DNA of 64,000 nucleotides from JAERML01 sp035687895 (GTDB taxonomy: Bacteria > Bacteroidota > Ignavibacteria > UBA10030 > UBA6906). The stretch covers positions 1-64,000 of the forward strand of contig DASRUE010000064.1 in assembly GCA_035687895.1 (NCBI GenBank). The letters are read 5' to 3'. The position numbers and the translations under genes were made by a program. This document shows, piece by piece, positions 51,185 to 59,460 of the stretch; within the stretch, counting starts at the first letter, position 1; each line of letters starts with the position of its first letter. Below the pieces are notes generated by a model. It was given only the letters and a program-made list of their open reading frames with translations, was not told where the DNA came from and made no database searches.

Positions 51185-52615
51185 CTAGACATCATAGTAC
51201 AGACCGAACTCATACGGATGAGGACGCAACGCCATTGGTTTGACCTCGCGATCCATCTTGTACTGAATCCATGCGTTGATGACATCTTTGGTGAACACGT
51301 CTCCGCGAAGCAGGAAATCGTGGTCACGCTCCAATGCTTTGAGAGCGTGCTCAAGAGAGCCCGGCGTTGAGGGGACATGCTTCAACTCCTCCGGTTCCAG
51401 GTCATAAATATCCTTGTCGAGCGGTTCACCGGGATCGATCTTGTTCATGATGCCATCGAGGCCCGCCAGTAAGAGCGCAGAGAATGCGAGATACGGATTA
51501 CAGGCCGGGTCAGGGCAGCGGAATTCGATCCTCTTTGCCTTCGGACTATTGGAGTACATGGGGATGCGGACGGAAGCGCTTCTGTTCCTTTGGGAGTATG
51601 CAAGGTTCACGGGCGCTTCAAATCCTGGTACGAGACGCTTGTACGAATTTGTGGTTGGGTTGGTAATGGCGCAGAGCGCTGGCGCGTGCTTCAACAAACC
51701 GCCGATGTAGTGAAGCGCTGTCTCGCTCAGGTTGGCGTAGCCGTTGCCGTAAAACAGCGGCTTCCCATTCTTCCAGAGGCTTTGATGAACATGCATTCCG
51801 GACCCATTGTCACTAAACACGGGCTTCGGCATGAAGGTGACCGTCTTGCCACGGAGACGCGCCGTGTTTTTGATGATGTACTTATACTTCAGCATGTCGT
51901 CGGCATGGCGCAACAGCGGCGCAAAACGCAAATCGATCTCCGCCTGGCCGCCGCTTGCCACCTCATGGTGCTGTGTCTCCACATCCAACCCTGCCGCAAT
52001 CATGTTGAGTGTCATCTCGTTGCGAATATCCTGCAAATGATCGGTCGGTGGAACAGGGTAATATCCCTCCTTGTAGCGGGGTTTGTAGCCGAGGTTTGGC
52101 ATCTCCTCCCGGCCGGAGTTCCATCGCCCTTCGATTGAATCGAGATAATAGTAACTGCTATGTTCGTTCGTGTCAAACCGTATGTCGTCGAAGATGAAGA
52201 ACTCTGCCTCCGCCCCCATAAAAGCCGTGTCGGCAATCCCGGTGGAGGCAAGATACGCTTCTGCCTTCTGGGCAATGCTGCGTGGACAGCGTTCGTATTT
52301 CTCCTTGGTCAGAGGATCGTAGACATCGCAAATGAGGCTCAGTGTCTTTGCTTCAATGAACTTATCGATGAACGCCGTCGACGGATCAGGAATGATCAAC
52401 ATATCGCTTTCATTGATGGCCTTCCATCCTCGCATGCTCGAGCCGTCAAACCCGAAACCGTCGTCAAATGACGATTCCTCCAGCCGGGAGGCAGGGATGG
52501 AAACGTGTTGCCATTGGCCAGGGAAGTCCATGAATTTGAAATCGATCATTTGAACTCCCTCGTCCCTGATCGTCTTGAAGACTTTAGCGATACTGGAGTC
52601 GGCTTTCTTTGCCAT
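51185..52615 (-). CDS. glnA: Glutamine synthetase, type I
   Basis: GlnA makes glutamine from glutamate, ammonia and ATP. The 476-residue protein has [20 protein letters not shown] (near 53), [10 protein letters not shown], the ATP and ammonia-site [20 protein letters not shown] and [21 protein letters not shown] near residue 405 matches the site whose tyrosine is adenylylated in the I-beta enzymes, so such control is possible. AAAGGATC precedes the ATG. It is the last gene of lrp-amt-glnA, 38 bases after amt. Confidence 0.95.
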   Translation of the reverse strand: MAKKADSSIAKVFKTIRDEGVQMIDFKFMDFPGQWQHVSIPASRLEESSFDDGFGFDGSSMRGWKAINESDMLIIPDPSTAFIDKFIEAKTLSLICDVYDPLTKEKYERCPRSIAQKAEAYLASTGIADTAFMGAEAEFFIFDDIRFDTNEHSSYYYLDSIEGRWNSGREEMPNLGYKPRYKEGYYPVPPTDHLQDIRNEMTLNMIAAGLDVETQHHEVASGGQAEIDLRFAPLLRHADDMLKYKYIIKNTARLRGKTVTFMPKPVFSDNGSGMHVHQSLWKNGKPLFYGNGYANLSETALHYIGGLLKHAPALCAITNPTTNSYKRLVPGFEAPVNLAYSQRNRSASVRIPMYSNSPKAKRIEFRCPDPACNPYLAFSALLLAGLDGIMNKIDPGEPLDKDIYDLEPEELKHVPSTPGSLEHALKALERDHDFLLRGDVFTKDVINAWIQYKMDREVKPMALRPHPYEFGLYYDV

Positions 52616-52653
52616 GGTGATCCTTTCAGTTGTGAGGTGATGATATCAATGAA

Positions 52654-53898
52654 CTATACAAGCTCGTGGTAACCCTTCTCGCCATGCTCAACGAGGTCGA
52701 GTCCTTCATGCTGGTGTTCGTTGCTGCTCCGTATTCCCAGTGTAAGATCGATGAGCTTCAAGACCACAAATGTGACAACCGCCGAAAAGAGAATCGTCGC
52801 TGCAACGCCAACGAACTGGATCCAGAGCAATGACGGATTGCCATAAAGAAGGCCGTTGTTCCCTGCTGCATTGACAGCGGTGGTCGCAAAGACACCAGTC
52901 ATGAGGGCGCCAAAAATACCGCCAACGCCGTGAACTGAGAATGCATCAAGAGAATCATCCAGTCCCCACTTGACGCGTTGGGTGAGCGCCCAGTAGCAGA
53001 CCCCAGCCACACCGAGTCCAATGAAGATCGCGCCAACCGGAGTAACGAACCCACAAGCCGGTGTGATTGCCACGAGTCCGGCAACGGCACCGGTAATTGC
53101 ACCGATTGCCGTTGGTTTTCCTTTGAAGACCATGTCCAAGACTAGCCACCCCAGCATTCCCGAAGCGGCAGCAGTGTTTGTAGCGACAAATGCCGTTGTT
53201 GCCAACGCACCCGAGGCGATTGCACTCCCTGCATTGAATCCGAACCATCCAAACCAGAGCATCCCACCACCAAGGAGAGCATACGTGACGTTATGTGGTG
53301 GCATCGCCCTCTCTGGAAACCCACTTCTCGGTCCCAGCATCAGCGACGCAACAAGGGCTGAGACTCCAGCGTTGATATGTACGACCGTCCCTCCGGCGAA
53401 GTCCAACGCTCCCATTGTCCTAAGCCAACCACCTACACCCCAAACCCAATGCGCCACCACATCGTACGAAAATGTGGTCCACAGCAGAATGAAAACTGCG
53501 TAGGATTTGAACTTCATCCGCTCGACGATTGCTCCGGAGATCAATGCAGGCGTTATAATGGCAAACATCGCCTGGTAGATCATAAAGAGCTGGTGCGGAA
53601 TGGTACCGCCGTAGTCAGGATTAGGTGTGAGACCAACGCCATCGAGACCCAGCCAGCTGAGATTGCCAAAAAGATGACCAAACACATCTGAATTTGGACT
53701 GAACGCTATGCTATACCCGAAGAGAACCCACTGCACCGCTACAATGCCAAGTGCCACAAAACTCATCATCATCGTGTTGACAACATTCTTGCTTCGTACA
53801 AGTCCTCCGTAGAAAAACGCGAGGCCTGGGGTCATGAACAACACCAGAGCGGCAGATACGAGCATGAAGGCGGTATCGCCAGTATCGATCCTGTTCAC
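52654..53898 (-). CDS. amt: Ammonium transporter, Amt family
   Basis: The 414-residue membrane channel for ammonium has the family layout of 11 helices. It starts DTAFMLVSAALVLFMTPGLAFFYGGLVRSKNV and contains FAGGTVVHINAGVSALV (with the first twin histidine) and DSLDAFSVHGVGGIFGALMTGVFA (with the second, near 330). The GTG start is chosen because GGAGG lies seven bases upstream and the channel fold begins there; it overlaps the Lrp stop by four bases. No glnK/glnB gene follows, the usual partner of amt. Confidence 0.95.
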   Translation of the reverse strand: MNRIDTGDTAFMLVSAALVLFMTPGLAFFYGGLVRSKNVVNTMMMSFVALGIVAVQWVLFGYSIAFSPNSDVFGHLFGNLSWLGLDGVGLTPNPDYGGTIPHQLFMIYQAMFAIITPALISGAIVERMKFKSYAVFILLWTTFSYDVVAHWVWGVGGWLRTMGALDFAGGTVVHINAGVSALVASLMLGPRSGFPERAMPPHNVTYALLGGGMLWFGWFGFNAGSAIASGALATTAFVATNTAAASGMLGWLVLDMVFKGKPTAIGAITGAVAGLVAITPACGFVTPVGAIFIGLGVAGVCYWALTQRVKWGLDDSLDAFSVHGVGGIFGALMTGVFATTAVNAAGNNGLLYGNPSLLWIQFVGVAATILFSAVVTFVVLKLIDLTLGIRSSNEHQHEGLDLVEHGEKGYHELV

Positions 53899-54353
53899 TT
53901 CGTTGCCTCCACTTTGATGCGAGTGTTTTCCTTGGAGCTCGAAAGGACCAGGTTTGTTCGCGTGCTGACAACTCCACTCCACGCCTGTATCTTTGAGAGA
54001 AGCTTCTCGAGCGAAGCGGTATTTGTCGTCCGGATTTTCAGGAGGTGGCTCCCCTCGCCAGTGATGGCATGGCACTCCAGCACTTCGTCAAGGGCTTTGG
54101 CATGGTCAATGAACTGATTGTAATGTTTCGATGAATCGACCGTTACAAAGATGAATGCCGTAATATCTTTCCCGAGCTTCTGTGAGTCCAGCACAGCATG
54201 AAAGCCAGTTATGATGCCGCTTTCCTCGAGCTTCCGAAGGCGATCACTCACGGAGGGAATGGAAAGGCCCACTGCTTCTGCCAGGTCGTTACGACGAGTG
54301 CGGCCCTTCTTCTGGAGGATCTCCAGAATCTTTACGTCAATGTCGTCAAGCAT
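53895..54353 (-). CDS. Lrp/AsnC-family transcriptional regulator
   Basis: The 152-residue regulator has an N-terminal HTH (DIDVKILEILQKKGRTRRNDLAEAVGLS then SVSDRLRKLEESGIITGF) and a C-terminal RAM ligand domain (ITAFIFVTVDSS and CHAITGEGSHLLKIRT). The latter binds amino acids, often glutamine or leucine. It leads the amt and glnA genes, which it may control together with itself. The stop overlaps amt by four bases (GTGA), so the regulator and transporter are coupled. A consensus-like promoter lies 80 bases upstream. Confidence 0.92.
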   Translation of the reverse strand: MLDDIDVKILEILQKKGRTRRNDLAEAVGLSIPSVSDRLRKLEESGIITGFHAVLDSQKLGKDITAFIFVTVDSSKHYNQFIDHAKALDEVLECHAITGEGSHLLKIRTTNTASLEKLLSKIQAWSGVVSTRTNLVLSSSKENTRIKVEATK

Positions 54354-54433
54354 CGGGAAATGAATCCGGGGGAGGAATGGAAAAGTGGTTCAAATTCCTA
54401 AGAAACTAAGGTATTGTGTCATCTATGCCTTCG

Positions 54434-54462
54434 AATATAAGGTTATTGATAGAAGTTGTCAA
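54434..54462 (-). promoter_or_regulatory. Promoter of the lrp-amt-glnA operon
   Basis: On the minus strand TTGACA (54457-54462) and TATATT (54434-54439) are 17 bases apart, the closest match to the sigma70 consensus in the window. It lies just past the terminator of the rpe transcript, with 80 bases before the Lrp ATG. Confidence 0.75.
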
Positions 54463-54473
54463 GTTTTTTTTGC

Positions 54474-54510
54474 CTAGAAAATAGGAAAGGCCGGCACTTC
54501 CGTGCCGGCC
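54474..54510 (-). terminator. Terminator after rpe
   Basis: GGCCGGCAC (54489-54497) pairs perfectly with GTGCCGGCC (54502-54510) over a TTCC loop; the minus strand continues TTTCCTATTTTC. It separates the PASTA-rpe transcript from lrp-amt-glnA. Confidence 0.85.
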
Positions 54511-54540
54511 CTCACGCAGCTGCCGCCAGCCTGGTTCCTG

Positions 54541-55200
54541 TCATCTCTTGAGGGCTTCGGACCTTAACGTTTTGATCGCACCGGCAATATTCTTAGAACC
54601 AAAAACGAAGCTCCCTGCCACAAGGACGTTTGCGCCAGCCTCAACGGCACCGTGAGCTGTTTCCGCATCAATACCACCATCCACCTCGAGGTGGACCTCC
54701 GGTTTTAGCTGTCTGATAAGATCGGCTGCTTCCCGTAGTTTGCCATATGATCCCGGCAAAAATGATTGACCGCCAAAGCCCGGGTTGACTGACATGATCA
54801 GAACGAGATCAACATGCCGAATGATATCCTTGAGCAATGCAACAGGCGTTGCAGGATTAATGCACACTCCCGCCATGGCCCCAAGCTCCTTGATGCGATG
54901 GACTGTTTTGTTCAGGTGTGTGCACGCCTCCACGTGGACTGTGAGAACATCGCTTCCCGCACTCCTGAAGGCTTCAATATACTTGTCGGCATCCTCAATC
55001 ATGAGGTGTGTATCGAACGGCAACTTTGTCATCTTCCTGATGGTTCTGATGACAGGTGGGCCGAACGTGATGTTCGGGACAAAATGGCCATCCATAATAT
55101 CCAAATGAAGCCAATCCGCACCTCCCGACTCGGCTTGTGCTATCTGTCCCTTGAGATCCGAGAAGTCGGCCGAAAGCAAAGATGGAGCAATCTTGATCAT
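54541..55200 (-). CDS. rpe: Ribulose-phosphate 3-epimerase
   Basis: Rpe interconverts ribulose 5-phosphate and xylulose 5-phosphate. The 219-residue TIM-barrel has IAPSLLSADFSDL near the start, the metal-binding LHLDIMDGHFVPN and THLMIED, then VNPGFGGQSF and the VDGGI segment near residue 175. Length is normal. It begins 11 bases after the PASTA protein gene and shares its transcript. It has no evident metabolic link to that neighbour. Confidence 0.96.
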   Translation of the reverse strand: MIKIAPSLLSADFSDLKGQIAQAESGGADWLHLDIMDGHFVPNITFGPPVIRTIRKMTKLPFDTHLMIEDADKYIEAFRSAGSDVLTVHVEACTHLNKTVHRIKELGAMAGVCINPATPVALLKDIIRHVDLVLIMSVNPGFGGQSFLPGSYGKLREAADLIRQLKPEVHLEVDGGIDAETAHGAVEAGANVLVAGSFVFGSKNIAGAIKTLRSEALKR

Positions 55201-55211
55201 GGGGTTTTCTA

Positions 55212-55991
55212 CTATTTCCGCGGTAATTCGATTTCTTCCTTGGGTTTGCCGGATTTCACGACAAACAAATCAATCGCCTGTTCTTCAGGCACCTGATCGC
55301 CGGGTCTGGGGAACTGATCGACAACAGTATTCGGGATAAGGTCAAAGCTTGCTTGATAAGTGATATTGCCTAACTTGAGTTTCTGCTGTACAATCAGTCG
55401 TTCAGCTTCCGTTAACGTCTTGCCAAGAAAGTCCGGGACGGTAATCTGTTGAAGAACCTTGCCACGACTGACCACAATGTTGACGGCAGAACCCTTTACA
55501 ACTCTGCTTCCCGATCCCACTGACTGTTCGACGATGGTATTCTCCGGGTATTGGTCAGACGTCGCGTACCCAACAGTGCCAAGCCGAAGACCGTTGCGTT
55601 CAAGTGTGAACTTTGCGTCCCGCAGCGACCTCCCCCGTAATGGAGGAACATTGACCAAGGCTTCTCCGCCAGAAATCGTCAGGTAGATGCGCCTCCCTTG
55701 CTTCACCACTGCGTCTGGCTGGGGATTCTGTGATACTACCGTCCCTTGGGGAGCACGTGGGTCAGGGCGAGTCTCTGCCTCAACCGGCTGGAGACCGGCC
55801 GAATCGAGTTTTGCTTTTGCCAACTCCAACGGAAGATCTGTGATTTTCGGGACAGGCTGTGTGTCGCCATGATTCACATACCAGGGAAGAATAACATTGT
55901 CTAGCAACAGGAATCCGCCAATGAGTGCAGCCAATGTGTAAAGAAACTTCTTGTTCTTTAGGAGTCTGATGGGATTGAGTCGTCTGAGCAT
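55212..55991 (-). CDS. Membrane-anchored PASTA-domain protein
   Basis: The 259-residue protein has a short basic cytoplasmic start, one membrane helix (about 19-37), and three PASTA repeats outside. Each holds a VPxFxGKxLxEAxxxL-like stretch: ITDLPLELAKAKLDSAGLQP, VPPLRGRSLRDAKFTLERNG and VPDFLGKTLTEAERLIVQQK. PASTA domains bind uncrosslinked muropeptides in Ser/Thr kinases and PBPs. Here no kinase or penicillin-binding domain is attached, so it may be a cell-wall sensor or scaffold. The start is chosen at the ATG that begins the basic segment. Confidence 0.88.
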   Translation of the reverse strand: MLRRLNPIRLLKNKKFLYTLAALIGGFLLLDNVILPWYVNHGDTQPVPKITDLPLELAKAKLDSAGLQPVEAETRPDPRAPQGTVVSQNPQPDAVVKQGRRIYLTISGGEALVNVPPLRGRSLRDAKFTLERNGLRLGTVGYATSDQYPENTIVEQSVGSGSRVVKGSAVNIVVSRGKVLQQITVPDFLGKTLTEAERLIVQQKLKLGNITYQASFDLIPNTVVDQFPRPGDQVPEEQAIDLFVVKSGKPKEEIELPRK

Positions 55992-56026
55992 GCAGCCCCG
56001 AAGGTTCCTTGAATTCAACGGTTGAA

Positions 56027-56055
56027 AATATAGTCAATAACTCGTTGATGCACAA
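56027..56055 (-). promoter_or_regulatory. Promoter of the PASTA-rpe operon
   Basis: On the minus strand TTGTGC (56050-56055) and TATATT (56027-56032) are 17 bases apart, 35 bases ahead of the ATG. TATATTTTC is the same string as in the bshB1 promoter. Confidence 0.5.
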
Positions 56056-56065
56056 GGATTGCTGG

Positions 56066-56094
56066 TTGCGAAACAGTCGAATTCTTCGCATATT
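56066..56094 (+). promoter_or_regulatory. Promoter of the nucleotidyltransferase/radical SAM cluster
   Basis: TTGCGA (56066-56071) and CATATT (56089-56094) are 17 bases apart. It is back to back with the PASTA promoter, with 84 bases before the first ATG. Confidence 0.35.
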
Positions 56095-56178
56095 CACACA
56101 GCTATCCCTTAGCACTCACCGTACGGATGATATAGCAGGGCAGGCTGATGATTGTTCCCACTCTCCCACTAACGGCGT

Positions 56179-57084
56179 ATGAAATCACTGCAGAGTGACA
56201 TACTCAGAACGCTGCTGTACTACGACATCTGGCATTATCCATTGACGGCCACTGAGTTGTTCACATTTCTCCCTGTCAACTCGATGACATTTGAGGAGTT
56301 TGACAAATATTTGCGTGAGCAGGCGACAGGCGATGACATACTCTTCGACCAGGGCTATTACTTCGTCCGGGGAAAGGGTCCCGGCATCGTCCCACAGCGA
56401 CGTGAGAAAGAGCATCACGCACAGCTGATGTGGCGAATGGCAGCCATCTCGATGCACATTATCAAGAGATTTCCATTCGTCAGAGGCGTGTGCGTGTCAG
56501 GCGACCTTTCCAAGAACGCAACCAACCGGAAGAGCGACGTGGATTTTTTTGTGATCACCGAACCAGGGCGACTCTGGATCACACGCACACTCCTCATCCT
56601 CTTTAAGAAGGTCTTCCTTCTGAACAGCAAGAAATACTTCTGCCTGAACTATTTCGTGACAACGGACCATCTCACACTTGACGATCACAATGTCTTCCTT
56701 GCCACCGAGATTGCACACTTGAAGCCTTTGTACAACTCAGGTTTGTTCAGGAAGTACTTCGCAAGCAATCAGTGGATCAGAGACTACTTCCCAAATTACG
56801 ACCTCCGGCATCTACAATTTCCTGTAGCAAACGAGCGTCAGAGCCTCTTGCAGCGTCTGCTGGAGATTCCTTTCTCATTCATTGCGGCTGACACGCTCGA
56901 TACATACCTGATGAACAAGATGGCTGCAATCTGGGCCAGGCGCTATCCGGAGTTTGACGATACCACACGACGGAAAATTTTCCGCTGTACGAAGAGTGAA
57001 TCCCGTGCTTATGTTGGCAACTTTGAAGAGAAAATTCTAGCCATTTACGAGCAGAAGCTCCGCGAATTCGGTGTTTCTGCTTGA
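56179..57084 (+). CDS. Nucleotidyltransferase-domain protein with winged-helix start
   Basis: The 301-residue protein has an N-terminal winged-helix-like region (DILRTLLYYDIWHYPLTATELFTFL). A Pol-beta-type nucleotidyltransferase core with VCVSGDLSKNATNRKSDVDFF (near residue 110) follows. The SG and DVD positions correspond to the GS and D-x-D metal ligands. A helical C-terminal part ends KIFRCTKSESRAYVGNFEEK. Such enzymes add nucleotides to proteins, RNA or small molecules; the target is unknown. It opens the cluster that includes the two radical SAM enzymes. There is no good ribosome site before the ATG. Confidence 0.8.
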   Translation: MKSLQSDILRTLLYYDIWHYPLTATELFTFLPVNSMTFEEFDKYLREQATGDDILFDQGYYFVRGKGPGIVPQRREKEHHAQLMWRMAAISMHIIKRFPFVRGVCVSGDLSKNATNRKSDVDFFVITEPGRLWITRTLLILFKKVFLLNSKKYFCLNYFVTTDHLTLDDHNVFLATEIAHLKPLYNSGLFRKYFASNQWIRDYFPNYDLRHLQFPVANERQSLLQRLLEIPFSFIAADTLDTYLMNKMAAIWARRYPEFDDTTRRKIFRCTKSESRAYVGNFEEKILAIYEQKLREFGVSA

Positions 57085-57121
57085 GGATTCAACCAAAAGG
57101 ACAGAAGAAGGAGAGTGATTC

Positions 57122-57169
57122 ATGATTCCTGGGCCTCGGTATCCTGGCGGCAATTTCGTCAACCCATGA
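57122..57169 (+). CDS. Possible 15-codon leader peptide ahead of the first radical SAM gene
   Basis: An ATG with an ideal ribosome site (AAGGAG, eight bases ahead) opens a frame reading MIPGPRYPGGNFVNP. It stops at TGA, which overlaps the ATG of the radical SAM gene (ATGA). The radical SAM ATG itself has no ribosome site at good distance, so coupling through this short frame is plausible. The peptide is rich in Pro and Gly and matches nothing I know. Confidence 0.4.
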   Translation: MIPGPRYPGGNFVNP

Positions 57170-58644
57170 CCGACATCCTCTTCACCCATTCATACTTCCT
57201 CCACTTTGATCCGAAGGAGTACAAGGCGATGATGCCCTACCCTCCGCTCGGAACGCTCTATGCCGCGAGCGTAGCACGCGCAGCAGGCTATTCGGTTCAA
57301 TTGTTCGACAGCATGCTTGCAACCAACGAAGACGAGATCCTCCCCGTTATCCGTGAACACCGTCCAAAAGTAGTTGTCATCTACGATGATGATTTCAACT
57401 ACCTCACCAAGATGTGTCTGACGCGCATGCGTGAAGCAGCGTTCACAATGGCCTCTCTTGCAAAGAGGGAAGGTTGCACGGTAATCGTTCATGGCTCTGA
57501 TGCTGTTGACCATCTCGACAAGTACTTCAACCACTCCGTTGACTTCGTCATCTGTGGAGAAGGAGAACAGACGCTCCGTGAGACACTTGACCACCTCCTG
57601 AAAAATGGGAAGGCCAAGGAAGAGATTCCGGGTCTTGCATACATGAGCATGGGGACTGGTGCCACGAACACGGCGCGGCCTGTGGTTAAGGATCTCGATG
57701 CTCTCCCCTTTCCTGCGTGGGACATTGTCGACATTGAGCGATACCGGAGCGTCTGGAAGAGACGACATGGTTTTTTTTCAGTCAACATGGTCACCACGCG
57801 CGGATGCCCATTCCACTGCAATTGGTGTGCAAAGCCAATCTACGGTCAGGTGTACAGTTGTCGTTCGCCACGCAATGTGGTGGAGGAGATGCAATGGCTG
57901 AAACGGACCGTGAAACCCGACCACATCTGGTTCTGCGATGACATTTTTGGACTGAAACCAGGCTGGGTTGCCGCGTTCAGCAAAGAAGTGATAGATCAGG
58001 ATGCGATCATTCCCTTCAAATGCCTGGCACGTGTTGACCTCCTGCTGAAGGAAGACGCCGTTGAGAATCTCCGGAAGGCGGGATGCACAACGGTGTGGGT
58101 AGGCGCAGAATCCGGTTCACAAAAGATTCTCGACGCGATGGACAAAGGCACAACAGTGAAGCAAATCTACGAGGCATGCCGACTTCTGAAGATGGCTGGA
58201 ATATGTGTCGGCTTTTTTCTGCAGTACGGCTATCCGGGCGAAACCCGAGATGACATTAAACTGACGCTGAAGATGGTAAAGGAATGCATGCCCGATGAGA
58301 TTGGTGTGTCTGTTTCCTACCCACTGCCGGGCACGAAGTTCTTTGAGAACGTGAAGACCCAGATGGGAGCGAAGCACAACTGGACGGACAGCCAGGATCT
58401 CGCAATGATGTTTGGCGGTACCTACCACCCAAACTTTTACCGTGTGTTGCACAAAGTGACGCATAAGAAATTCCGGATCTGGAAGAGTACAGAACTCTTA
58501 CAAAAAACGATGAAGCAACCCTGGCGATTCACCCCTCAGAATGTGAGGAGCCTGGCGGCGGGCATATACCATCGCTTCACGTTGGCCGGAATAGAGAGCG
58601 AGATGGGTGAATTTCTGGCGGAACACAAGCATGCCGACTCTTGA
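57166..58644 (+). CDS. B12-binding radical SAM protein (first copy)
   Basis: The 492-residue enzyme has an N-terminal cobalamin-binding-like domain (about 1-140, with YPPLGTLYAASVARAAGYSV). The radical SAM core carries C214-x3-C218-x2-C221 in TTRGCPFHCNWCAK, which holds the 4Fe-4S cluster. GAESGSQKILDAMDKGTT and LQYGYPGETRDDI follow. The C-terminal tail of about 90 residues has no known domain. Enzymes of this class methylate unactivated carbons or rearrange ring systems. ATG at 57166 is chosen because the cobalamin domain begins there. A paralogue lies two genes on. Confidence 0.92.
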   Translation: MTDILFTHSYFLHFDPKEYKAMMPYPPLGTLYAASVARAAGYSVQLFDSMLATNEDEILPVIREHRPKVVVIYDDDFNYLTKMCLTRMREAAFTMASLAKREGCTVIVHGSDAVDHLDKYFNHSVDFVICGEGEQTLRETLDHLLKNGKAKEEIPGLAYMSMGTGATNTARPVVKDLDALPFPAWDIVDIERYRSVWKRRHGFFSVNMVTTRGCPFHCNWCAKPIYGQVYSCRSPRNVVEEMQWLKRTVKPDHIWFCDDIFGLKPGWVAAFSKEVIDQDAIIPFKCLARVDLLLKEDAVENLRKAGCTTVWVGAESGSQKILDAMDKGTTVKQIYEACRLLKMAGICVGFFLQYGYPGETRDDIKLTLKMVKECMPDEIGVSVSYPLPGTKFFENVKTQMGAKHNWTDSQDLAMMFGGTYHPNFYRVLHKVTHKKFRIWKSTELLQKTMKQPWRFTPQNVRSLAAGIYHRFTLAGIESEMGEFLAEHKHADS

Positions 58645-58765
58645 ATAGCCACTTCCGATGCCTAATGGGGAGAATGAACCTGCTAACGTTTCAGAGGAGC
58701 GCTGAGGTCCCCGTCTACCGCTGCCCTTCGATATATCTTTCGAACTCGCACAGGAGGGCTAGCGA

Positions 58766-59053
58766 ATGAGCGCGTTCGTAATTGTCGACATCAATGTCAC
58801 TGATCCGGTCGGCTACGAGGAGTACAAGAAAACTGCGGCGCCTACCGTTGCCATGTATGGTGGCAAGTATCTGGCGAGGGGTGGCCGGACTGAAGTACTG
58901 GAAGGTAACTGGATTCCCAATCGATTAGTCATCCTGCAATTCGGAAGTGTTGACCAAGCGAAACAGTGGCTGGATTCGGCAGAATACAGAGCAATTAAAC
59001 ACCTCCGGCACCAAAATGCCGAATCGAATATGGTCGTCGTTGAAGGAGTGTAA
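58766..59053 (+). CDS. DUF1330 protein
   Basis: The 95-residue protein matches the small DUF1330 family: VIVDINVTDPVGYEEYKK, then PTVAMYGGKYLARGG and VILQFGSVDQAKQWLDSAEY. It has a dimeric alpha/beta-barrel fold and no known reaction. AGGAGGG lies nine bases before the ATG. It sits between the radical SAM genes. Confidence 0.88.
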   Translation: MSAFVIVDINVTDPVGYEEYKKTAAPTVAMYGGKYLARGGRTEVLEGNWIPNRLVILQFGSVDQAKQWLDSAEYRAIKHLRHQNAESNMVVVEGV

Positions 59054-59105
59054 CATCATCATCGTTGCTGCGACTCATGCATAACACATAGAAAGGAGAG
59101 CCATC

Positions 59106-59375
59106 ATGGATGACAAAGTCCGCTGTCAGAGTTGCGGGATGCCACTCTCGGACGTGTTTGGGAATTACGGCACAAACAAGGATGGATCGGATAATACCGA
59201 CTATTGCGCTTTTTGTTTCAAGGATGGAGCATTCACAAATCCGCGTCAGACAATGGACGAGATGATCAAGAGTTCCATTCTGAATATGACAAAGGACCTC
59301 CGGATGCCAGGAGAAAAGGCCATTCAACTGGCGAACGAGATTATCCCGAAACTGAAGCGATGGAAAAAGCCGTAA
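59106..59375 (+). CDS. Putative zinc-ribbon protein
   Basis: The 89-residue protein has CQSCGMPLSDVFGN at its start and DYCAFCFKDGAFTNP later, four cysteines in two CxxC pairs as in the small zinc-ribbon family (PF12674-like). A helical tail (DEMIKSSILNMTKDLRM) follows. AAAGGAG lies before the ATG. It could bind a protein or nucleic acid partner of the neighbouring enzymes, but nothing shows which. Confidence 0.85.
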   Translation: MDDKVRCQSCGMPLSDVFGNYGTNKDGSDNTDYCAFCFKDGAFTNPRQTMDEMIKSSILNMTKDLRMPGEKAIQLANEIIPKLKRWKKP

Positions 59376-59460
59376 TGTAAACAGGGGATCACTGGGTATT
59401 GATCTTTGTCCCTAATTGGAAATCGCCAATGAGTGCCGTCTCAATGTCAAAGGTTCTGCA

